DNA from: Cladopsammia gracilis
Taxonomy: Eukaryota > Cnidaria > Anthozoa > Scleractinia > Dendrophylliidae
Direction: 5' to 3'
Length of the DNA: 64,000 nucleotides
Assembly: GCA_022457155.1 (NCBI GenBank)
Contig: JAJGOT010000002.1
Coordinates: forward strand, 1,536,001-1,600,000
Numbering within the stretch: position 1 is the stretch's first letter; the number at the start of each line of letters is the position of its first letter. The notes beneath the pieces are model-generated. The model was not told the origin of the DNA. It saw nothing but the letters and a program-made list of their open reading frames with translations, and ran no database searches. The translations under genes and the position numbers were made by a program. Below are positions 30,437 through 42,604 of the stretch, piece by piece.

Positions 30437-30870
30437 GTGGTAGTCTCGTCATGGCCGGGGGGGGGGGGGGGGGTTGGGGGGTACTCTGCAAATTTTTGGG
30501 TGGGGGTGTGCCGCTGGGACTCTGACACCCTTAACCTACATTGTATACTAAACCATTTTAGCTGCATTTTGCAACCCTATTCTAGGCTAAACACCGAAAA
30601 ACCCTACCTATCCCAGACTTGCTATTTTCCAGAAACTTGTTCACCATCACAGTTATTAGTTAACAGGGGTCAGTGAAAATGCTGTACTGTCTGCTGTACC
30701 AATTTTTAAATGCCATTTGCCAGTAAACCTTGTCTAGACTAAATTCTTCACGCAACTGATCAGTTTTGCGGAAAATGATACCCTATTCTAGACCAAAAAT
30801 CTCTGATTACTATACCCCATCGCAGACTAAACTGCCTGAAAACCATATCCCTCACAGCGGCACATATCTT
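30437..30870 (+). repeat. Dispersed repeat, inverted relative to 59,740-60,310
   Basis: After a run of G (30,457-30,475) the sequence matches the reverse complement of the stretch near 59,740-60,310 (for example CTTGTCTAGACTAAATTCTT and ACTGATCAGTT). It lies in intron 1 of gene 2 and has no coding capacity. Confidence 0.8.
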
Positions 30871-32533
30871 TATAGCTCATAATTATCTTTAATCTTTAAT
30901 CTTTAATCACAGTTCGTAACCATACATAACTGATACAAATAAACTAATACTAACATATAATCGAACAAAAATACAAAAATGGTTAACAGGATGGTAGTAA
31001 AATACCCCCACCCCCTCCGGCATCATGGGCGGGCGGTTTCAGGCATTTGAGGTGTCGATAGGTTAATTAGCCCCACTGGCCTTGGTAGCATGTGCAAAAT
31101 TCAAAAGAATTTTTACTCTAAAATGAAGCCAGTGAGGCTAATTAAAATGCATATAAAAGAATAATAAATCGAGCGCTGTTCATGCATGAGGTGAAAAGTG
31201 TAATAGTGTTAGTTAAATGAAAATAAACTGCAGGTATTTCATTTTCAGGTTCCTTATCATCGAAGTCTCTAATTTTTGCAACTACTGCGCTTGCGCAGCA
31301 GTCACTATTGCCATCGTGTCAGTTTTCTGAATGTAACTAACAATAGAATATACTTTAGAGCCAATGATATCCATCTTGCAGTCTCTCGCGAACACTTCGT
31401 ATCAACGATGATTTGCCGATAGTAACCGATGACAAACGAAAACCTTGGCTGCCTACATGTATTCGATCTCTTTAGAGTTATCTTTAAAATGTTAAAAAAC
31501 TTAGACCTTATTTGCTCCTTTTTAACTTATTTTGAATTTGTAAATATAGAAATCAAATCAATTTCAAAAGCATTCAAACTCTTGAACAAGAAAGATTCTT
31601 TCTTTTGGGAAAAGCGTGTATGTGACCTCTTTGACCTCTTTGCTTATGCTAAATCAAACGTGATGTCTTGAAGCTCAGCATGATTTTATGCATAACAAAT
31701 TATAGCGCAATTGTAGTTTCATTCTTTTCTTCGTCGCTTTCGTAACAGAAAAGGAAAATCGTCCTCCAAACAAAAAAATTAATCGCTTTTTAGTTATTTC
31801 AAATTATTGCTTTATGGCATTAAGTACATGTAATATGATGTTCGTTTACAGTCAATGTTTTAGTTTCTGTTCTCTCAAGTTTGCCTTTGCGATTAATTGG
31901 AAATAATTTCCAGTTTTGTTTCCGTCTGGTTCATTACCATTTTCACTAACCAAAATGGCTAGTGAAAGCCAAAATCTACTAGCCAAAACCGAATTTTTAC
32001 TAGACTATGTCTAAGTTGGCTACTGTTAGTCTCGAGCCCTGTTAATTTTACAACATTTACTTCTCACAGCTTTCATATTTTGTTTCTAACTGCTCCGATG
32101 AAAGGTTGCCTGAGTAATTTTCAGCTTTTAGGTCGGTATTTACATAAAAGCTTTGTATGAGGAAAACTGACTTAAATCTTGACTCTTCGGAGGATAATTG
32201 AGCCTCTTCAGAGGTTAATCACCAAGATTCATCATAATTTTAAACATTTGCTTCAATTCTTATCCACAGAACTGCATATATAGGACAATTCTACATTTCG
32301 CATTTTTCACCTTATACATTTTAGCAGTAGTCACATGTGCCTGTCGGGCGACTGTTTTGTAATTTTTTAAGTGGTGTTCATGCTATTTTATGTCATGTAT
32401 GTGAAATTATTTGATGTGTTTTATGTCAGAAATTTAAATACCATGCACTAGAAAAAATACAGTTGTCATTACCTACACTTATAGTGAATCTGATGAATAA
32501 TATATTTAACTATATATTGTCTTATTTTCTCAG
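30871..32533. other. Intron of gene 2, nothing recognised
   Basis: AT-rich. A short CTTTAATC tandem lies at 30,888-30,910. The frame at 31,429-31,671 looks like chance. No exon-like segment with zinc-finger spacing is seen. Confidence 0.5.
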
Positions 32534-32608
32534 AAACATGCTTCAGAATGTCAAAAGCTTCCTACTGATTGTTCCAATGGGTGTGGTGTGGTCATTGCAA
32601 GAGCAGAG
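32534..32608 (+). CDS. TRAF-like gene 2, zinc-finger exon B
   Basis: 75 bp between TTCTCAG and GTAAAC, phase 0. Encodes KHASECQKLPTDCSNGCG followed by VVIARAE, continuing the finger begun in exon A. The gene 3 counterpart at 53,444 is the same length. Confidence 0.86.
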
Positions 32609-32866
32609 GTAAACAAATAGGGGTTATTCACTGAAAAGTTGTGCAGCACATTGTACAGAAGGCATGTTTATTTTTGTGCACCTCTAGCTCTTCAATAATA
32701 TTCAGCTACTATTTATTAGAGACAGACATACCATGCATAGCAGCTAAGGGGACGAGGGTCCAGAATATAACTTAACTGGAATTCACTTAGAAAGAAACTG
32801 TTAAAAATTCTCTCTTTCCAGCTTGCAAATTTAAAGTGGAACAAAAATGTCATGGTAATACATTGT

Positions 32867-33142
32867 ATATGTTGTGGTTCAATTTTTTCCTTGGTTCAAA
32901 TTTTATTTTCCTTTGTTTTTGGCTATGGTAATGTATGATAATGAGTTTTAAACATAGGAAAATCATTTGAACCAGGGATAAAATTGAACCACAACATAAT
33001 TATATATTTCAAAATTTTCAAACCAGTTTAATTTTTATTTTCCTTTGTCTGAAATTCATTATCATAATCTGAGACAAAGGTAAACAAAAATCAAACTGGT
33101 TTGAAAATTTTCAAACCAAACAAAAATTTGAACCACAACATC
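32867..33142. mobile_element. Two adjacent MITEs of the TGTTGTGGTTCAA family
   Basis: The first unit, 32,867-32,998, has ends ATGTTGTGGTTCAATTTT and complement. A second palindromic unit follows to 33,142 with AAAATTTTCAAACCAGTTTA near its left end. Relatives lie at 42,398-42,560, 52,312-52,447, 53,785-53,912 and a half copy at about 62,902. Confidence 0.85.
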
Positions 33143-33455
33143 TGTACATGTCACTCAAAATCACTTCGCCTAGAATTTATCATTCCCATTAATTAATTAA
33201 TTAATTAATTAATTGATAAGTTAATTAAAAAATTAGGTTATTGTCTAATGTACATTTTCCCTCCCATATGGCACCTCAGAATCCTTTTTGTTGTATCACA
33301 AACTTGCTACTATTTATATGTGGTAATTTAGAATACCTTTTTGTAATGACACCTCAGCAACAGTATGACACACTATGGTGTAAAAGAAAACTAAAAGAAA
33401 AGGATGCTTGTGAGTAAAAGAATCACTTATTTAAGGTGTTATCTCTTTCTTTCAG

Positions 33456-33533
33456 ATTTCAAATCACATTGCCAACGACTGTCCACTGGCCTTAGTGTCC
33501 TGTCCGTATTTTCAGATGGGCTGCGAAACAAAG
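33456..33533 (+). CDS. TRAF-like gene 2, zinc-finger exon C
   Basis: 78 bp between TTTCAG and GTGCGT, phase 0. Encodes ISNHIANDCPLALVSCPYF then QMGCETK. Nearly identical to gene 1 (25,094) and gene 3 (54,485). Confidence 0.88.
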
Positions 33534-33842
33534 GTGCGTAGCTTGTACTGGAAAAATAATTTCAGCCACAATGTGGCTTATTATGGGTATGATTACCCAC
33601 TTAACCAAGCAATTCGTATGGCTGTTTATCTCGGAATATTTTTTTCCAGTCTCCCAGATCGTATTTCCACCAGGGCAATGGAGATAAAGTTCTATTTCAT
33701 TTATGGTAATTTGTTTTTATATAAAGGTGCAAAACGAACGCTCAAGAAATTGCGTGATATTACAAAGTTGTAGAAGTTAAAAGAACAACATTTGAAACTC
33801 TCTCAGTACAAAGTTGCTGATGAACTCGAACTTCTCTTGTAG

Positions 33843-34640
33843 GTTCAGCGGGAAAAACTGGATTGCCATCTTCAGGCTGCCACTGCACTCCACCGTGATT
33901 TAGCTTGTGTCAAGTTAAATAACACTCGAGATGATTTGATTAACACTCGAGATGAGTTGAACAACACTCGAGATGAGTTGAACAACACTCAAGTTCAATT
34001 GAACAGTGCAACAAAGGAACTGGGAGAGAAAGTGAACGCACTCCAGAAGCAGTTAAAAGAGAAACTAGATGAAAAGCAAGTGATGCAGATAAACAAGGGA
34101 AAAAGTTTTATGTGGAAGATTGACAACTTTTCTGAAATTTTGAGGCAAGCGAAGACGGGACAAAGATCCAAAATAGAAAGTGTTCCATTCTACACAGAGA
34201 GTTGTGGCTACAAATTAAAAGTGTTGTTCTATCCTAATGGCTGTGGGTCTGAAAACAATACTCACATCTCGGTGTTCATTGGTGTAATGAAGGGAGAATA
34301 TGACGCTGTACTACAGTGGCCTTTGCAGATAGCAGTGAGGTTTACGTTGATTGATCAGCAGTGTGATGTACTCCATCGGGAAAATTTTCAAAAGTATTTC
34401 ACGCAAACCTTTAATAGGTCCAGCGAAGACGACGGTAATAGTTGGGGGTTTCCTAAATTTGTATCTCTCGATAACCTTAAAACAAGGCGTTACCTTGTGG
34501 ATGACACTCTATTTCTTCAAGTTGAGATTGGCCCAACAGATGAATTCAAGTCCTGTTCAACGTCTTCTCTGCACACTGCTGCAGCATTCCACTTTACGAA
34601 GCGGCGCAATTTTAAGGGGAATGGTCATACCACTGAGTGA
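33843..34640 (+). CDS. TRAF-like gene 2, coiled-coil and MATH exon
   Basis: Acceptor TTGTAG before 33,843; stop at 34,638-34,640; 265 residues. The leading helix (VQREKLDCHLQAATAL) runs into heptads of type LNNTRDE, four clear and one diverged, encoded by a 21-bp tandem repeat. After a Lys-rich helix the MATH domain starts at FMWKIDNFSEIL and includes GYKLKVLFYPNG, MKGEYDAVLQWPLQIAV and DDTLFLQVEIGP. Intact frame. With exons A-C it would give a TRAF-like adaptor without RING unless 5' exons were lost from view. It would act in the cytoplasm in receptor signalling by family analogy. Confidence 0.9.
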   Translation, partial: VQREKLDCHLQAATALHRDLACVKLNNTRDDLINTRDELNNTRDELNNTQVQLNSATKELGEKVNALQKQLKEKLDEKQVMQINKGKSFMWKIDNFSEILRQAKTGQRSKIESVPFYTESCGYKLKVLFYPNGCGSENNTHISVFIGVMKGEYDAVLQWPLQIAVRFTLIDQQCDVLHRENFQKYFTQTFNRSSEDDGNSWGFPKFVSLDNLKTRRYLVDDTLFLQVEIGPTDEFKSCSTSSLHTAAAFHFTKRRNFKGNGHTTE

Positions 34641-36098
34641 ATTTCATCCCCTGATGAATGTAGCGTAAAACAGCTTCAATTATAGACTAATTATGCTTCG
34701 TTTCATTTGGAAGTGGACATTCTTTATTGTTGTGAAATATGCCCGTTTCAAAGTCGCAAAAATTTGGGAGATTTTAGCTCTTTCACCGCAGCAGCACAAT
34801 TTCTCTAGAAACTTATCCCTTTATTCGGACCTTGTTTAGTTTCCCAGTCTAACGTATGTCAGCGCTGAGTGAATAGTGACATTGGCTTTGTTTCGCCTGC
34901 AAAATCGTATACCATGGAGCGTGCGCCATAATGAACACTCTCAAACCCTTGAGTTTTATTCCGTAATAACAAGACAAAGACCCTCAAACATAAACATGTA
35001 CAAGATACTAAAATACTAGTTTCTAAGGAACAACGACTTTAATCTCCCTAGGTTTCATACCGTGCACTTTGGGAAACAATCATCAGTTAAGATACTTAGG
35101 TCGTTATACCTGGTTTAAATAAACCACCCAGCAGAGGTCAATGCCTGAATATGAGAATGTGAAAGGCGAATGCAAGTTGAACTGTAATTTTTCATTGTTA
35201 AAACAAGTACCTAAAGACAGTTTCAACAATAAAGTTCCTGTTTCGTGTTTATTTGTCATTTTGAAGGTATTTCTATTTTTTTTGGCAAAGTTCATAAGTA
35301 TTTTTTTCAATTTTTTTTCAATTTCTTTTTTCTATCCGCATTCTATCATCCGCAGTTTCTTAATATCCGCCATCCGGTCCTCATATTCCAGACACCCGTT
35401 CATCATGGCGGCGGTGAGTAAGACAAGTAAAACCGATTTCTATGACAATTATTCTTGAAGGTTGATCTGCAAGGGAAGCCTGTTAATTGTTAATCAAATT
35501 CATTGTCGAAAAAATTGGAAAAAACTTGCATTTATAATCACAGTATCATCTTCAACTCTACCAAAACGTTACGGCATTGTTTTAATTCTACTGTACCTCC
35601 ATATTCACAAATAAATTTCCTCCTGATTACGTACCTCTTCCGTTTCTTTACAACTGACAGTAACAGTGAAGTAAGATCCTAAGAAAAACTCTCGATGCTC
35701 GATAAAACGTATATCGCAAAGTCGTTTTGCAAGCTCTGGTTGTCGGTTTGGAGTTTGATAATCGATATGCTCCAGAAAATGGCCATAATTTTGTAAGCGT
35801 AATGGGATAGACTTAGTATGATTTGACAGAGGACCATATGGTCGACAAAATCGTACTGTCAACTAAAATGGTTTGAACCATAACAACAAGGATGTTAACA
35901 ACGTAAATAAACAACTTCGGGTGAAGGCAAAAGGACTTTAGAGCCGTTTTCACTTCCAAATTTAAACAGCAGAAATTTCGAATTGCCCGGCTTTGCCATA
36001 GGGCCCTTGAAAGCAGCATAGCAAAATGTATAACGTTTCTAATTTTTTGCACTTTTCAACATTAACATTTTCTTTTAACAAAATGTATACAACGTTAT
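34641..36098. other. 3' flank of gene 2 and intergenic stretch
   Basis: 34,641-35,140 aligns with the 3' flanks of genes 1 and 3. After 35,150 I see no supported gene; the minus frames at 35,605-36,052 and the ATGGCGGCGG near 35,405 are too short to claim. Confidence 0.5.
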
Positions 36099-36345
36099 AC
36101 AGCTATTTCAATTAACGTTGTCGGGTGAAAGCTCAAAGCTCAAAGCTCAAAGCCTTCAAGTCAAGACCGAACGGGTAAACCGAGCACCTGTTCCAGGCAT
36201 GCAGATAGTTGGGAGCGGCGAAACGAAAAGAAACGGCGCGAATGAGTGATGCACGAGCGGGAAAAATGTTTCTTTTGCGCCGCTCCCAACTATCTTGGCT
36301 TGTAGCTTTGGGCTTTCATCCGACAACGTTAATTGAAATAGCTGT
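36099..36345. mobile_element. MITE with ACAGCTATTTCAATTAACG ends
   Basis: The ends are ACAGCTATTTCAATTAACGT and complement. A triplicated CTCAAAG word lies near the left end, and CTCCCAACTATCTTGGCTTG near the right end. A diverged second copy stands at 42,090-42,336. Confidence 0.88.
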
Positions 36346-36419
36346 CAGTTGTTAATACGCACGACCCTGTAGTAGGTAAAATCATGACTTTACACAAGCG
36401 GCCGGTTAGCAGACTGTTG

Positions 36420-37020
36420 TTATTGTGGTCTCACTCGTGAGAGAATTCCCAGTTTCTGAGATACCTTGTTTGCCATATAGTCAACATGTTCGCCGAAAGT
36501 GAAAAAGTTATCATGCAAGCATAACATAACAGGAGACCCATTAAAAAGTTCTCGGCAGCTTGGGAGATCTTCAGCCGTTGTCTGGTACCAAAAAGTTAGC
36601 ATTCCGGTTTTTTTTCTCGGTAGAGAAGGATTGGTTCGATCAAAGTTCGGAAGAGTTCGAGTTTTACGTTCTTATCAAGGTTCGAGCGCCATATTTTGTC
36701 GAGCTTGTTGCATGCTACCCGCGTGAGTGTTTTGCGTGTTCGGAAGTCCTTCTGGGACTCCATGATGTACGACGCTACGTATTTGATCATCAACACATTT
36801 GATGGTAACTCCAGCCAGGGACTTCAGCTCAGGAGGGTCCAGACTGGTGGTGATGTGTTCGGTTTTGCCCTCATTGCAGTTGCAGTAGAGACCAACTTGC
36901 CGGCAGCTGCTGCCTCGAGGGACTGAAGGAGAGATTCTGCATCCTTGACTGATTCGGTCAGGAACAGGGCCAGGTCGTCCGCGAAATTAAAGGTCGGTGA
37001 GGTGTTGTGCAGGGTATCTA
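36420..37020 (-). pseudogene. LINE reverse transcriptase relics
   Basis: On the minus strand, FADDLALFLTESVKDAESLL near 36,930-36,990 is an RT palm box with following helix. IWRSNLDKNVKLELFRTLIE near 36,640-36,700 is the downstream connection segment, in another frame. A further fragment at 36,420-36,510 (FTFGEHVDYMANKVSQKLGI) looks like the same region of a different LINE, so this is a patchwork. No intact ORF. Confidence 0.72.
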
Positions 37021-37708
37021 CGGCTGCGTTTTGGGTGGATTTGTAATCCTTTTCCGTGCATGCTGTCAAGTGAGAGGCACGCGCTCTGGGCTCTTGATTA
37101 AAGACTGAATACCGTATCACATTTCCGCTTTGCGTTTCCTCAAGGCATGGTTTAGCAAGCAAAAAAAAAAAAACAAATAGTGAGCTTGATCGCAGGCTAT
37201 ATCGCATTTTGCACAAAGAATACAATAATATAATGACTGTAGTCATGGGCTCCTGTGTTGTGTGGTTATGTTTTAAGAATTCTTGTGGTTTTACCAATTC
37301 TTGTTTATAGTCTTTATACCTTATCCCTTTCATAACATCTTCACTGAAGTATTCAGCAAACGGCAAAACAGAGGTAAGCTTTGTTTCTGTAAATAAGGCC
37401 GAATCGTTCCCAGTAAACGTTTCTAGTTTGCCGGTCGGATCATGGTGAGGTCCTGCTAACAACGTAAAAAAAGAACAATTGCGTGAGAAATGATCGTTGG
37501 ACAATTACAATCATAGTTCCAGAATCACTTAGCACGAAGAGCTCGTTGTTATGACCTGGTTGAGGTAACCGCTTCAAAACATACAAGATTATATGCAGAC
37601 AGACGGCAGTGCAATACATACTGAATTCGTATAAATAATGTACAGAGTGCCGTAAAACATAAAAAAAAAACGTTGAGGGTGGGGACCGCGCAGGGGGAGA
37701 GTAACAAA
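37021..37708. other. Intergenic stretch, nothing recognised
   Basis: The minus frames here have no domain that I recognise. It may continue the LINE upstream region. Confidence 0.4.
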
Positions 37709-38031
37709 GGGCGTTTTCCATTTACAAAAAAATTCGGAAATTTTCTATTGGGAATTTCCGTTGAGAAAAGCGCGTTCCATTTGGCACAAGTCGCATTCTG
37801 GGGAGGCCAGGCGGCTCAATAGACTGCGAAAGGCATGGAACTGGTGATAAGACAATAAATCTGTAAATGGAACACAAATTTTCCATTGGGAAATTTCCAC
37901 CGGGAAAACGGGACTACCTTTTCAGGAATTCCGTTTATTCCGGAAAATTTCCAGTGGAACGAACCAAAAAGTCGTGTCCATTTACAACCCGACCGGAATT
38001 TCCGGAATTTTTTGGTAAATGGAAAACGCCC
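37709..38031. mobile_element. MITE just upstream of RING exon of gene 3
   Basis: The ends GGGCGTTTTCCATTTAC and complement surround several GGAAATTTCC-like words. It lies 58 bp before the start codon at 38,090 and so overlaps the likely promoter. Similar GGAAATTT words stand upstream of gene 4 at 58,400-58,500. Confidence 0.85.
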
Positions 38032-38089
38032 AAAAATTTTTAGTGATAAAATGCACGCTACTACCCCTGGGAACGAGTAATCTAAAAAA

Positions 38090-38265
38090 ATGGCGGAAGT
38101 GGAGAGAGAGAGAACTGTTTTCCCTTCTGGATACGAATACGAGTTTATATCACCCGTATTTGATGAATATCACTGCCTTATTTGTCACTTACCTTTACGA
38201 GAGCCAGTCCTTACACGATGTGGACATAGATACTGCAAGAAGTGTCTGGATGAAGCGATTAGAAG
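38090..38265 (+). CDS. TRAF-like gene 3, RING exon
   Basis: ATG 38090 in AAAAATGGCGG. The 176-bp exon ends at AGAAG/GTAAAC (phase 2). Encodes MAEVERERTVFPSGYEYEF and the RING half HCLICHLPL ... TRCGHRYCKKCLDEAI. Cys and His spacing matches the first seven zinc ligands minus the last pair, which the next exon supplies. RING domains of TRAF proteins recruit E2 enzymes and make K63-linked ubiquitin. The counterpart in gene 4 is at 59,219. Confidence 0.9.
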
Positions 38266-38569
38266 GTAAACGTCGTAGTATACAGTAAGTGTACATGTAG
38301 TTGAGAAAAACAGCTGTACTAGTCCTCTTTTGTTAACCGGTCGTCGTTTTAAGGAAAATGGCTTTAAGTGCCCATTGTGTTATACCTCGTTCTACAAAGT
38401 TCCGGGACATGTAAATGAGGTGGATCAAAGTGGCCTGCATTCTTCATTCATGCTTCATGCATTCTGCATTCATGCTTCGTTTAATTATAAGCTTATAAGA
38501 ACAAGAACTTTACGAGTCGTGAAACCGGGCTTTAAGGGTCTGAATTTTCATCTGGCACAGGTTGTTCAA

Positions 38570-38571
38570 AA

Positions 38572-38602
<31 letters not shown>

Positions 38603-38694
38603 CATCCAGCGGATAACACAATGAATTTTGTTGATACTTATCCACTGGATAGTGATTTATCCAGTGGATAGCGCTATCCACCTTTTGAACAACC
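38570..38694. mobile_element. MITE with GTTGTTCAAAAGGTGGATAA ends
   Basis: 125 bp, almost fully palindromic (AGGTGGATAACGCTATCCAC and complement), in intron 1 of gene 3. No coding capacity. Confidence 0.88.
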
Positions 38695-40680
38695 GGAGCC
38701 TGGTGTGTTACTGTTAGGGGTAGGATTTCCGTATAACCCTATACATTAATTTTGCTATTGTTTTGCTTTTGGAGTTCTTTTGTTTTAGCCTTTGTTTCAA
38801 CGGTATGCATAAGTAATGTATTGGGTCATACGGAAATCTTTCCATGTTATTATCTTACAAATACAGTAAAAAGTTTTGTAAGGCAGAGGATCAATTGGAT
38901 CAACTTAATTTGGCTTCAGTAATGTTACTGGTTTGCTTATAAAACAAACTTCAGTCAGCATAGAAAGATTATGCATAATGTTAGTGAAAGAAGAAACCTC
39001 CTCTAAACCATACCTAACAAGAACTCTGTGAGTGTTATAATCGGGCTGTTAAGGGTATTTTACTACTAAGTTGCTGAGCTCTACTACTCTCTTATAATGA
39101 TTCATTTTCTCGCGAACTTACTATGACTTGGGAGTTATGTGTGAGCGATATGTTTGGTAATTATTACCTCGAAGATACATTTTTTCTTACAAGTTATCTC
39201 AATAAATACAACTTCGCCTTTTCCTGTGTAAAACAAATACTAATAATAAGCATCCTTGACCTCAGAATTTTATCACCTATAATAACTTCCTCCAGAATTG
39301 GTACTAAGATTCCAACACAAATGTTCTCGCTGACAGTGCAAAAGACAACTGGAAATTCCATTTAACCAACAGTAATTTAATTCATTAATGTCCCCATTTT
39401 ATTTAGTTGTTTTATAATTGACCTCACACTGAAAAACTCATCAAGGCTATTCTCTTTTATGTGTGTATTTAAATATAGAAATATCGTAAGATAAAAAGAA
39501 ATTCTAAAATAAATTGATTTGGTGAGCTAGAATTACAAACATGTCACAATTCAATTAATTGTCACAAAATTAAATAGTATTTACCAACCATTATTAGGAG
39601 TTGATGTTATCAAAGTGATTGTTGGCATAAAGATAATGTTCTATTTCTCATTTAATTAAAATTGAAGTTTTCCAGCCTACGTCATTCAAAATTGATTAAT
39701 AAATGCTTTAAGCGGCAAATGCTATAACTGAAGAACAATGAACAATAAAGTCACATTATATTTCTGTGACCGAATTCATTAGATTTTACAGAATTTTAAC
39801 AAATTCCTTAATAGTAAATCAAATAAACTTTACTTTCAAAATATTGTGACATTAAATTCTCTTATTTTAACAATACTAAGAACTTAATTTCACAAATATC
39901 TCGAATAAAAATTTCATTGATTGTCAATCAAATTTGTTTTTAACCTTTTCACCTTTTTTTAATCTTCATATCTTTCTGATGTAATCAACTATCTTTATAG
40001 CCTGTTTTCACTCAAACTCAAATACCCTGTCTTTTATGTTCCTATAAAACCAACATATCTTATAAATATTCCCCAAAACAGTTACTCAACACAATAGTAG
40101 CATCATTTTCAAATAATTCTAAAACAAATCTTTATCATAACAAACCTTTAAAATCCATTTAATGGGGCATAAAAAAACAGCACGTTCTCATTTCATCACC
40201 TCATGCACCATGATGACTAAACTAAATGATAACACACAGCAACACATCATAGCCTTTCATTTATGATTAAATCTACTAGAAATACCTGTCTTCCAAAACC
40301 TCTTTAAATGCTCACAAGATGATTCACCGTTCATTCTTTCCTCCTACACTTCAATTAATACTATACCAAATATAACAATCTAAACCTATAAACCCCATTT
40401 TACTGCTAGAAACCACATACATTTTTACCCGATGCCATAACATGAAGTACATACTGTATCATCGAATATCAAGATCTATCACGACCTGAACATGACTTTT
40501 CATTCAATAAAAAGCAACCCAGGATCCCTTAATCAATTCAAAAATTGTTTCGTGATTCCATCGAATTACTATAAACAAATACTTTTTACATAAACAACCT
40601 TTTAATCAATTTATTAGCTTACCCGGCAAGAATCAACGACAGCCAACCCCATTTACATCTGCTACGCCACCTATTAATTT
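38695..40680. other. AT-rich intron 1 of gene 3
   Basis: Nothing coding seen. 39,400-40,600 is very AT-rich and without internal repeats that I can define. Confidence 0.55.
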
Positions 40681-40993
40681 CCTGGGGGGGACTCCCATAT
40701 AAAAATGACAGGGGTGCTCATTGTACCTGTTAGAGGTCTAAATTTGTAGATTGGTGCAGCTTAGGGTCCAAAAATCTAAAATGACCACCATTAAAATTAT
40801 CGCGATGCCTTTTAGGGTATTAAGCCAAAAACATATGCCAGAAATATGACATGTGTTGTTTTGAATTGGTACCTTTTAGGGGTAAAACTTATTCTGAGCC
40901 ATACCCATCAAATTCTGGTACCTTATAGGGTATTTTTCAAAAATTTCCGAGCACCCTCGTTATTTTTATATGGGAGTCCCACCCCCCTCCCGG
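40681..40993. mobile_element. MITE with GGACTCCCATATAAAAAT ends
   Basis: The inverted ends around GGGACTCCCATATAAAAAT and its complement at 40,960-40,980 are flanked by G and C runs. Non-coding, about 310 bp. Confidence 0.85.
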
Positions 40994-41309
40994 AATTAAT
41001 TTATCTACTCTCAAATCTCCAATGTCCATTTATGACCATGAAACATCGCTCATTTTATAAATTGCGCTGGCTTAGCAACAAGCCAGCCCGATTAATTAGG
41101 CAGCAGTCTACATGTATATTTAGACTATATAGTGTATCCATCCAATTCTCTCTTCTTCCTTTTCTGGATCGTCAGTTTTTTTTTTTTGAGTCCTTGACTG
41201 CATGACTGAAGAAACAGCTGTTAGCTAGAGTATAACTGACAGAAGTTAAAAACCATTTTATCTGTTCACTTAATGTTTAGACATTTTGTCATACACTTTA
41301 TTTTACTAG

Positions 41310-41361
41310 GCTGCCATTTCCTCGGTGTCCTACCGATAGGGAAAAACTGAATCTAGAAAAG
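41310..41361 (+). CDS. TRAF-like gene 3, exon closing the RING
   Basis: 52 bp after TTTACTAG, before GTATGG. It restores phase 0 (176 + 52 = 228). Encodes LPFPRCPTDREKLNLEK. C-P-T-D supplies the final Cys and Asp ligands, the C3HC3D pattern of TRAF RING domains. The counterpart is at 61,848 in gene 4. Confidence 0.85.
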
Positions 41362-42089
41362 GTATGGAATTATTATTAATCTGACTCTTTAAAATAAAAT
41401 AATATTTGTGAAGTAAAGCAGGGCTATGGGGATGAATACACACTATTATGGGGAAACCCAAAGAAGAATGGTATTAACAAAAGACAGAAGTGTCGGCATA
41501 TTTAGCATGGCAGTGCTAAATAATAGAGGAAGGCTTTCCATTATATACAATGACATACCATATACATGTATACAAATAACATATACCATGCATGTATGTC
41601 ACAGGTCAAAATTAAATTCTGGTCATTTATTTCACTTTTTTCTATCAACTGTCTGAAAAGGGATTTTCTTTATGGGGTGTGGTTAAAAAAGGGGTGTGGT
41701 TTTTTGGAGGCGTCCAAAAACAATATATTAAAAACATTATGTAAATAGATAAATAAATGGAAAAAAATTATTCCATCCTAACCCTAATGATGCCCCCACC
41801 AACTTCTTGTTGCTGAACCTACCCTCCCACCCACTTTACCTCATGAACCCCTGTAAGGAACATGCTTTGTAATAACGAAATAAAGACATTTTATTTAGTA
41901 CCTACCTTGGAGCTGAACTCTCACCCTTTGGATCTGAAGGCCACTGCGTCAGTTCACCACTATACAACATCGCAGGAGAATGATGCAATTTCCTCTAAAC
42001 TTTATGTTATTACACAGGCTCTCATTGGCCCAAACTTAAATTATGCAAATGTACAATGACATACTACACATACAAATGACATACCATAT
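41362..42089. other. Intron 2 of gene 3, first part
   Basis: No gene seen. Frames at 41,426-41,748 are short and aligned to no domain. Part of it aligns with the intron after the equivalent exon of gene 4 (CAAATATTTGTG and GGGCTATGGGGAT words). Confidence 0.5.
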
Positions 42090-42336
42090 ACAGCTATTTT
42101 AATTAAGGGTGTTGGGTGAAAGATCAAAGCTCAAAACCTACAAGTCAAGACCATCAAGTAAACCAAGCACCTGTTTCAGGCATGCAGATAGTTGGGAGTG
42201 GTGAAATGAAAAGAAACGAAACACGAATGAGAGATGCAATGAGTGGGAAAAATGTTTTTTTTTTTTTGCACCGCTCCCAACTATCTTGGCTTGTAGCTTT
42301 AAGCTTTTATCCGACAATGTTAATTGAAATGGCTGT
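42090..42336. mobile_element. MITE, second copy of the 36,099 family
   Basis: The ends ACAGCTATTTTAATTAAGG and complement, with the same internal CTCCCAACTATCTTGGCTTG, plus a T-run in the middle. More diverged than the copy at 36,099. Confidence 0.86.
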
Positions 42337-42397
42337 ATACAAAAGACATATATACAGATATATAAATCATGACAATTGTACCATATATGTATATATA

Positions 42398-42560
42398 TGT
42401 TGTGGTTTAAATTTTTTTTAATTCAAAAATTTATAAACCAGTTTGATTTTTGTTTTCCTTTGTGTCAGAAGTATATGATAGTGAATCTGAAACAAAGGAA
42501 AATAAAAATTAAACTGGTCAAAAATTTTCAAACCAAAGAAAAATGTGAACCACAACATAT
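42398..42560. mobile_element. MITE of the TGTTGTGGTTCAA family
   Basis: Palindromic unit with ATATGTTGTGGTTTAAATTT at the left and the complement of TGTTGTGGTTCACATTTTTC at the right. Intron 2 of gene 3. Confidence 0.85.
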
Positions 42561-42604
42561 ACAAGATCATAGAAATGGCATTTCATAAAACAATTACATA
42601 AAGT

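Noticed and set aside
35392..35458. ATGGCGGCGG start codon context
   Set aside because: Good start context but the frame is only 18 codons, and no splice partner could be assigned.
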